From assembly GCA_963851245.1 (NCBI GenBank), contig CAWKOH010000012.1:310001-374000 (forward strand): a DNA stretch of 64,000 bases. The letters are read 5' to 3'. The position numbers and the translations under genes were made by a program. The stretch comes from CAWKOH01 sp963851245 (lineage in GTDB: Bacteria > Actinomycetota > Acidimicrobiia > Acidimicrobiales > Palsa-688). Under the pieces are notes generated by a model. That model was given only the letters and a program-made list of their open reading frames with translations, made no database searches and had not been told where the DNA came from. Shown one piece after another: positions 58,618 through 64,000 of this stretch (the first letter of the stretch is position 1; the number at the start of each line of letters is the position of its first letter).

Positions 58618-59835
58618 TCACGCCACGACGCCGCGAACCTTGAGGTCCACCACGGTGTCCCAGTCGAAGCCGAGGTCGGTCAGGATCTCGTCGCCGTGCT
58701 CGTTCAGCTCCGGAGCCCGTCCTGGCACGGCGGGCTGCCCTCCGAATTGGACGGGGGCGGCCACGAGCTTGAACGGGGTGCCCGCCGCGGTCAGGCAGTT
58801 CTGTATGTAGCCGTTCGCCACGGACTGTGGATCGGCGGCCGCTTCGAGCGTGTCCTGAACCACCGCCCACTGGCCGACGAAGTCGGCCAGCTTTTCCCGC
58901 CACTCGGCCAGGGTCCGCTCGGCGAACGCCTCCCTCAGCAACACGGCCGCATCGGTGCTGTTGCTCAGTAGCGACACGTGGTCAGCGAATCGGGCATCGG
59001 TGGCCAGCTCCGGCCGGTCGATCGCTTTGCACACGTGCGGCCAGTACTTGCCCGCCTGGAGGCAGGTGAGCGCGATCCAGCGGCCGTCCTTCGTCCGGTA
59101 GTTGGCCGAGAGGGGGTTGAGCCGAACGGCATCTGCCGGCGGCGGTGTCCATGGCCGGTTGGTCAGCAGCGACAGAGCGATCGGCTGTCCCATGGCCCAC
59201 ATGCCCGAAGCCAGAAGGGACACGTCCACCGTCGTTGCCTCACCGGTGCGCTCGCGGTGGAACAGTGCCCCCATGATCCCACCGGCGATGGTCATGGCCC
59301 CGATCGAATCACCGAATCCCGGTCCCGGAGGCACTGGCACATGACCGTATTCCGGGCGCATCACCCCGACGGCCGTGCCGGCCCGGCACCAGAAAGCCAG
59401 GTGGTCATATGACCCCTTGTCGGCTTCGGGGCCCCGCTCGCCCTGGCCCGTCCCGGACACGTAGATGATGTTCGGGTTGTGAGCCCGGATCTGGTCGGGC
59501 TCGACATTGAGCTTCTTGCGGACGCTAGGCAGCTTGTTGGTCAGGAACACGTCAGACGTGGCCACCAGCCGGTAGAGGATCTCCAGCCCATCCGGATTGG
59601 TCAGATCGAGGCCCAGGCTCCGCTTGCCCCGGTTGGAGTGCTCCAGCAGCGCATGAACGTCGGCTGGGACATCGGTGACGCCCGTCGAGGCCAGGCCTCG
59701 CATGGCGTCACCCCGCTCGACGTGCTCGATCTTGATCACGTCGGCTCCCCAGTCCGACAGCAGAGCCGAGGCGGCAGGCACGAAAGTGTGCTCGGCCACT
59801 TCGAGGATGCGGACGCCCCCCATCACTGAGGTCAC
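58618..59835 (-). CDS. Family III CoA-transferase (intact)
   Basis: The 405-residue CaiB/BaiF protein has VRILEVAEHTFVPAASALLS, IKIEHVERGDAMRG, the catalytic Asp in KGSYDHLAFWCRAGTA, and PGPGFGDSIGAMTIAGGIMG. All expected segments are present and the length is normal, unlike the two broken copies at 37814-40174. It transfers CoA to a pathway acid. It is divergent from the SDR at 60046, with a family-B palindrome between, and is followed by the 3alpha-HSD-like SDR. Confidence 0.9.
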   Translation of the reverse strand: MTSVMGGVRILEVAEHTFVPAASALLSDWGADVIKIEHVERGDAMRGLASTGVTDVPADVHALLEHSNRGKRSLGLDLTNPDGLEILYRLVATSDVFLTNKLPSVRKKLNVEPDQIRAHNPNIIYVSGTGQGERGPEADKGSYDHLAFWCRAGTAVGVMRPEYGHVPVPPGPGFGDSIGAMTIAGGIMGALFHRERTGEATTVDVSLLASGMWAMGQPIALSLLTNRPWTPPPADAVRLNPLSANYRTKDGRWIALTCLQAGKYWPHVCKAIDRPELATDARFADHVSLLSNSTDAAVLLREAFAERTLAEWREKLADFVGQWAVVQDTLEAAADPQSVANGYIQNCLTAAGTPFKLVAAPVQFGGQPAVPGRAPELNEHGDEILTDLGFDWDTVVDLKVRGVVA

Positions 59836-59970
59836 TGAAATCCCTCCCGGAAAACTTTGGTCAGGGTTGCGGGGGACATCCCGCCGCGTCTGACACGGAG
59901 TCGATGATATGAGCCCTTTTCTCCCGGTCCCATCTCCCGATGCTCTCGACGCCGGACGGGACCGTACTAG

Positions 59971-59983
59971 ATATTGACGTCAC
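59971..59983. promoter_or_regulatory. Family-B operator ATATTGACGTCAC in divergent promoter
   Basis: ATATTGACGTCAC shares TTGACGTCA with the perfect palindrome at 56806. It lies between the CoA-transferase (start 59835, minus) and the SDR (start 60046, plus), about 65 bp before the latter. Confidence 0.5.
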
Positions 59984-60045
59984 AGTCAAAGCCGGTTACG
60001 GTCGCGGATGTCGGAGCTGGTTCCTGTAGGGAGGGTAGAGGCAAA

Positions 60046-60816
60046 GTGAATCTTCAGGGGCGGGCGGCCCTCGTAACTGGCGGTGCCGGCGGCCTTGGTT
60101 CCGCGGTCGCACGACACCTCGTCGACATCGGGATGCTGGTGGTGGTGTTCGATCGCGACGGAGATCGCGCTGGTCAGCTCGCCGAGGAGCTCGGCACGGC
60201 TGCGGTGGGCGTGGCGGGCGACGTTAACGACGATTCCGCGGCAGGTGAAGCTATCGAGGCGGCGTCGGGGCTCGGGCCGCTGTCGCTGCTTGTGAACGTG
60301 GCCGGGGGCGGTGTAGGCGGTGGGCGAACCGTAGGCCGCGACGGCTCCCCTCACGACAAGTCTTCCTTCGTCCTGACGATGGAGATGAACGCCATCGGTA
60401 CCTTCAACATGTCTCGGCTCGCCGCCTCGGCCATGGCCGCGAACGAGCCCGACGAGGATGGCCAGCGCGGGGTCATCGTCAACACGGCATCCATCGCGGG
60501 GATTGAGGGTCAGACCGGTCAGTTGGCCTACGCCGCCGCCAAGGCCGCCATTCTGGGCATGACCCTTCCGATGGCTCGGGACCTGTCCGCCATCGGCGTC
60601 CGGGTTTGCGCCATCGCCCCAGGGACCATGGGGACGCCGATCATGCTCGGGGTGCGAGAAGAGCTCAAGGAGAATCTCGTGAAGGGGATCATCTTCCCCA
60701 AGCGCATGGGCCGTCCGGAAGAGTTCGCCCTCCTGGTGGAGTCGATCGCCAGCAATCCGTATCTCAATGGCGAGAACATTCGCCTGGACGGTGCCCTGCG
60801 CTTTCCACCTAAATGA
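60046..60816 (+). CDS. SDR-family oxidoreductase (HSD17B10-like hydroxyacyl-CoA dehydrogenase)
   Basis: The 256-residue SDR has ALVTGGAGGLGSAVARHL, VNVAGGGVGGGRTVG, catalytic Ser in NTASIAGIEG, and Tyr/Lys in AYAAAKAAIL. The GGAGGLG loop, the long GGG insert and the C-terminal ENIRLDGALRFPPK match the 3-hydroxyacyl-CoA/17beta-HSD10 group, which acts on branched short hydroxyacyl-CoAs. GTG 60046 follows a GAGGGTAGAGG site; the frame is open back to 59974 across the operator. It would serve a beta-oxidation step. Confidence 0.9.
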   Translation: MNLQGRAALVTGGAGGLGSAVARHLVDIGMLVVVFDRDGDRAGQLAEELGTAAVGVAGDVNDDSAAGEAIEAASGLGPLSLLVNVAGGGVGGGRTVGRDGSPHDKSSFVLTMEMNAIGTFNMSRLAASAMAANEPDEDGQRGVIVNTASIAGIEGQTGQLAYAAAKAAILGMTLPMARDLSAIGVRVCAIAPGTMGTPIMLGVREELKENLVKGIIFPKRMGRPEEFALLVESIASNPYLNGENIRLDGALRFPPK

Positions 60817-60956
60817 CGGCTTCAACTTCGGCGACCCGGCGACAGCGCTTTCGCCGTGACTCCGACGGCAATAATGGCTAGCCTCGAAATCGAAGATGGG
60901 GGGCTGCCGGCGTGAGCCGGCGGCTGCAGTGATACACCGGTCCGGAGGGTGAGGGG

Positions 60957-62960
60957 ATGCTCCAGTATGTGCTAGCCGGATTGGCGTTGGGCTCGATCTA
61001 TGCGATCGCGTCAGCCAGTTTGGTGGTCACCTTCGTGTCGGCGGGGGTGCTCAACTTCGCGTTCGGGTCCATGGCCTACTTCGTGGCCCGCTTCTACTAC
61101 TGGCTGAACTCACAGCACGGCTGGCCGACCAACGCCGCCGGGGCGGTGTCGATCCTGGTGGTCGGGCCGCTGCTGGGAGTGGTGCTGTATTTCGCTCTGT
61201 TCCAGTTCATCCGGGGCAAGTCCACTCTGGTGAAGCTGGTCGCCACCATCGGTTTGTCAGTGGCGTTGCCTCCCATTGCCGATATTGCTTTCGGGACCCA
61301 GTCGATCACGTCGGCGCCCGGCCTGGCGTCCTTGTCGGACAAGCCCTTCCATTTCCTGAGCAGTCCCGTCACCACCGACCAGGTGATCACTTACGGCTTC
61401 TTGCTCTTTGTGCTGGTGGTGGGCACGTTCGTGCTGCGTTTCACCGATGTGGGCTTGAAGGTGAGGGCGACCGTGGACTCGGAGGCCATGGCCTCGTTGT
61501 CGGGGACCAATCCGGGCCGCATCTCCCTGGGAGTGTGGGCGGTCAGCGCCATGCTGGCCGGCCTGGCCGGGATCCTGGTGGCGCCGACCAATGGGTTGGA
61601 CACGGCCGGGATGACCACCCTCATGGCGGCGGCGTTCGCGGCCATGGTGGGGGCCCGGCTGCGGTCGCTACCCGGGGTCATTGCGATCTCCCTGGCCATG
61701 GGCGTGGTCACCGACGTGATCCAGAAGTACCTTCCCCCCAACAGCTCGTTTACGGCGGCGATCATCCCGTCCATTCCGTTCGTATTCATCGTGGTCGCCT
61801 TGGTCTTCTACCTGATCCGGTCCGGTTCCCTGGACGAGGACGCGGGAGTGGCCGGCCCTCTCGACATGGCCATCCGCCCGGCCAGTCTGGATTCGCAGGG
61901 GATCAGTTCTGAGACGTCCCGGTTCACGCCGACCGGGATCGGTTTGACTGCTATCCCGCTCGTGGTCGTCGCCCTGTTGCCGCTGATCTTCAGGGGCTCT
62001 TCCTACTGGCTGGGCTTGACCGCTCTGGGCCTGTGCTACGCCATCACCTTCCTGACCTTCACGGTGGTGACCGGGGAAGGCGGCATGTTGTGGCTGTCGC
62101 AGACCATTTTTGCGGGCGCAGGGGCGCTGGCCGCGGGCCAGTTCGCCACCGTCTACCACCTGCCGGTGCTGCTGGCGGTGGTCATCGGGGGACTGATCGC
62201 GGCGGCGGCGGGCGCCATCATCGGCCTGCTCACCATTCGCCTGGGTGACCTGTACGTGGCCCTGGTCACCTTGACCTTCGGGCTGCTGGTCGAGACCCTG
62301 GTGTTCACCCGCAACCGCTTCTTGCAGGGTGGTCTGGGGGTGACCGTGAACCGGCCCTCATTTGCCACCAGCGACCTGGCTTTCTCCTACCTGGCCCTGG
62401 CGGTGTTCTTCATCTTCGCCATCCTGACCGTGAACCTGCGCCGCTCCACCAGCGGCCTGGCTCTACGGGCGGTGCGCGACAGCGAGAAGGCGTCACGCAC
62501 GCTGGGGTTGAGCGTCCTGCAGGTGAAGGTGATCGTAGGGGCCATCGCCGCCTTCGTGGCTGCCGTGGGTGGTGGCTTCCTGGCCATGGACGTCAACTCG
62601 GCGCAGCCCCAGTCCTACGAGACCTTCGCCGGCCTGGTGTGGCTGGCGGTCGTGGTCACCCTCGGGGTGCGCTCCATCATCGCCGCCGCCCTGGCAGGCG
62701 TGTCGTTTCAGCTGATAGGGGGCCTCTTCACGTCGTATGTGCCGACTCGCTGGGGCGAGGTGCCGGCCGTTCTCTTCGGCCTGGGCGCCATCGGGGTGGC
62801 CCGCAACCCGGACGGTGTAGTGACTCAAGTCGGGCGCCAGGTGCGCCAGTTGCTGGCCGGCGCCAGCAGCATCCGCGAGCGCGGCGCCACGCCCGCTCCC
62901 GCCGCGGGAGCTTCCGTGCCCGGGGCCGAGGTGGGCGTCGAGGCCAAGGCGGCGCCATGA
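60957..62960 (+). CDS. Fused LivH-LivM permease of a branched-chain-type ABC importer
   Basis: The 667-residue membrane protein joins LivH-like (about 1-300; ASASLVVTFVSAGVLNFAFG) and LivM-like (about 315-630; GEGGMLWLSQTIFAGAGALA, RLGDLYVALVTLTFGLLVET) domains, each with multiple membrane helices. Unlike the first importer it carries no ATPase; instead the next gene holds two ATPase domains. Its stop overlaps the next ATG (ATGA at 62957-62960). It ends in an Ala-rich linker like the one that joins permease to ATPase in the 8289 fusion. A matching binding protein is not in the window and may follow. Confidence 0.92.
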   Translation: MLQYVLAGLALGSIYAIASASLVVTFVSAGVLNFAFGSMAYFVARFYYWLNSQHGWPTNAAGAVSILVVGPLLGVVLYFALFQFIRGKSTLVKLVATIGLSVALPPIADIAFGTQSITSAPGLASLSDKPFHFLSSPVTTDQVITYGFLLFVLVVGTFVLRFTDVGLKVRATVDSEAMASLSGTNPGRISLGVWAVSAMLAGLAGILVAPTNGLDTAGMTTLMAAAFAAMVGARLRSLPGVIAISLAMGVVTDVIQKYLPPNSSFTAAIIPSIPFVFIVVALVFYLIRSGSLDEDAGVAGPLDMAIRPASLDSQGISSETSRFTPTGIGLTAIPLVVVALLPLIFRGSSYWLGLTALGLCYAITFLTFTVVTGEGGMLWLSQTIFAGAGALAAGQFATVYHLPVLLAVVIGGLIAAAAGAIIGLLTIRLGDLYVALVTLTFGLLVETLVFTRNRFLQGGLGVTVNRPSFATSDLAFSYLALAVFFIFAILTVNLRRSTSGLALRAVRDSEKASRTLGLSVLQVKVIVGAIAAFVAAVGGGFLAMDVNSAQPQSYETFAGLVWLAVVVTLGVRSIIAAALAGVSFQLIGGLFTSYVPTRWGEVPAVLFGLGAIGVARNPDGVVTQVGRQVRQLLAGASSIRERGATPAPAAGASVPGAEVGVEAKAAP

Positions 62961-64000
62961 GCAGCACCGAGACCTACAGCGACAGCGGTGGGAGCGCCGG
63001 CCCCGCGCTGGCGGCGAACCGCCTGGAGTGTTACGGGGTGACGGTGCGCTTCGGTGGCCTGGTAGCGGTCCGTGACGTGGACCTGGAGGTCCCGGCCGGC
63101 GCCATAGTGGGACTGGTTGGCCCCAACGGGGCGGGGAAGAGCACCCTGTTCGGCGTGGTGTCGGGACTGACCCGGCCCACATCGGGACGGGTGGTGTTGG
63201 AGGGGGAGGACGTGACCGGCGCCCGCCCGCAGCTCCGGGCCGCCCGGGGCCTGGCCCGCACTTTCCAGCATCCTGAGATCTTCGGCGGTCTCACCGTGCG
63301 CCAGCACCTGACCCTCGCCTATCGGGTGCGCAACGCCAAGCGCCGGGTGTGGTTGGACCTGTTGACCATGGGCGCCCTGCACCCCGTCGACGCCGAGGAG
63401 AAGACGCGGGTGGACGAGCTGATCCGCCTGCTGGGCCTCGAGGCCCTGGCAGACAGCCCGGCCCTGGGCCTGCCCCTGGGCTCGTCCCGACTGGTCGAGG
63501 TGGGTCGAGCGCTGGCCACCGACCCCACCGTGCTGCTCCTCGACGAGCCGTCCTCGGGCTTGGATTCCACCGAGACGGAGCAGTTCGAACAGACGCTGCG
63601 CCGGGTCGCCACCGAACGCGGCATCTCGGTGCTGCTGGTCGAACATGACGTCGAACTGGTCATGCGCCTGTGCAGCACCATCTACGTGCTGGACTTCGGG
63701 GCGCTCATCGCCACCGGGACCCCCGCCCAGGTGAGGGCCAATCCGGCCGTACGGGCCGCCTATCTCGGCGAAGAGCTGGCGCCCCAAACCTCGCCCGTTG
63801 CCGTTGATGTCGCCCAATCCGATGCCGCCGACGCCGATGAGGTCGAAGCCCGCATCACCGAGATGCAGCCCGCTCTGGCAGCAGTACCCGCCGACGGAGC
63901 CGTCCCCTCGCCCAAATCCCAGGCGCTGGTGGTGGAGGGCCTCACCGTCCGCTACGGCGAAGCGGTGGCGCTGTCAGCGGTCGCGTTCAAGGTCGATCCC
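62957..64000 (+). CDS. Fused LivG-LivF ATPase (3' end outside window)
   Basis: The frame is open to the window end (348 codons visible). A LivG domain (about residues 20-275) has Walker A GPNGAGKSTLF, Q-loop TFQHPEIF, a degenerate signature (LPLGSSRLVEVGRALA), Walker B LLLDEPSSGLD and switch His LLVEHDV. After an acidic, Ala-rich linker (about 280-330) a second ATPase begins with LVVEGLTVRYGEAVAL, the start of LivF. The two ATPases are thus one chain, another fusion topology for the same five-part importer. The gene overlaps the permease stop, so translation is coupled. Confidence 0.9.
   Translation, partial: MSSTETYSDSGGSAGPALAANRLECYGVTVRFGGLVAVRDVDLEVPAGAIVGLVGPNGAGKSTLFGVVSGLTRPTSGRVVLEGEDVTGARPQLRAARGLARTFQHPEIFGGLTVRQHLTLAYRVRNAKRRVWLDLLTMGALHPVDAEEKTRVDELIRLLGLEALADSPALGLPLGSSRLVEVGRALATDPTVLLLDEPSSGLDSTETEQFEQTLRRVATERGISVLLVEHDVELVMRLCSTIYVLDFGALIATGTPAQVRANPAVRAAYLGEELAPQTSPVAVDVAQSDAADADEVEARITEMQPALAAVPADGAVPSPKSQALVVEGLTVRYGEAVALSAVAFKVDP

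Noticed and set aside
1..64000. CRISPR arrays, tRNA/rRNA genes, insertion sequences or phage genes
   Set aside because: I looked for spaced repeats, cloverleaf-like segments, transposase or integrase motifs and terminal repeats and saw none; a covariance-model or profile scan would be needed to exclude a missed tRNA.

Overview
The window is a GC-rich, gene-dense stretch of an actinomycetal chromosome (Actinomycetota; an Acidimicrobiia-like or other uncultured lineage is possible, but I cannot place it further). The evidence is the high GC content, frequent GTG starts, three F420/flavin luciferase-like (LLM) oxidoreductases, an NDMA-type (mycofactocin-linked family) alcohol dehydrogenase, TetR regulators, and acyl-CoA and lipid-transfer enzymes like those of actinobacterial steroid and terpenoid catabolism. 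I see no rRNA, tRNA, transposase, integrase, phage gene or CRISPR array. No gap without a gene exceeds 300 bases.

Layout. 1-6.7 kb: a lipid-transfer/DUF35/lipid-transfer thiolase block, an LLM oxidoreductase, a racemase-like CoA-transferase, a cupin and an aldehyde dehydrogenase. 6.9-12.5 kb: a branched-chain-type ABC importer (lipoprotein, a LivH-LivM-LivG triple fusion, LivF), then an SDR remnant. 12.5-28.6 kb: dehydrogenases, two amidohydrolase-2 proteins, an SDR, a P450 with a 3Fe-4S-type ferredoxin, a kinase-like protein, an EthD-like protein, an LLM, a double CoA-transferase and an acyl-CoA ligase. 28.7-41.6 kb: a metal-dependent amidohydrolase coupled to a giant IorA-like 2-oxoacid:ferredoxin oxidoreductase, a thioesterase, an amidohydrolase-2/P450/SnoaL block, and a dienelactone-hydrolase operon whose two CoA-transferase genes are both broken, with a divergent TetR gene. 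41.7-47.2 kb: an operon of TauD dioxygenase, SDR, Rieske oxygenase, a small protein, an amidohydrolase and an LLM. 47.3-60.8 kb: two paralogous TetR genes bracketing SDRs, a split ACAD10/11-like kinase plus acyl-CoA dehydrogenase, a thiolase, an amidohydrolase-2/P450 pair and a CoA-transferase. 60.9-64 kb: a second importer (LivHM fusion plus LivGF fusion) running off the end.

Together these genes look like an accessory catabolic island. Two importers take up an organic acid or similar substrate. P450s, Rieske and TauD oxygenases, LLM monooxygenases and dehydrogenases oxidise it. Hydrolases open or decarboxylate rings. CoA ligases and CoA-transferases activate the acids, and thiolase, lipid-transfer aldolase and acyl-CoA dehydrogenase modules shorten them. 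An alicyclic, terpenoid or steroid-like substrate fits best, but this is inference.

The most interesting structure lies between the genes. Two palindromic operator-like motifs appear to split the window. GTGAG/CTCAC elements, often butted against a TATAAT-like -10, lie at about 2-37 kb. WTNGACGTCNAW elements lie at about 47-60 kb beside the two paralogous TetR genes. An amidohydrolase-2 gene lies next to a P450 gene three separate times, which suggests a repeated functional module.
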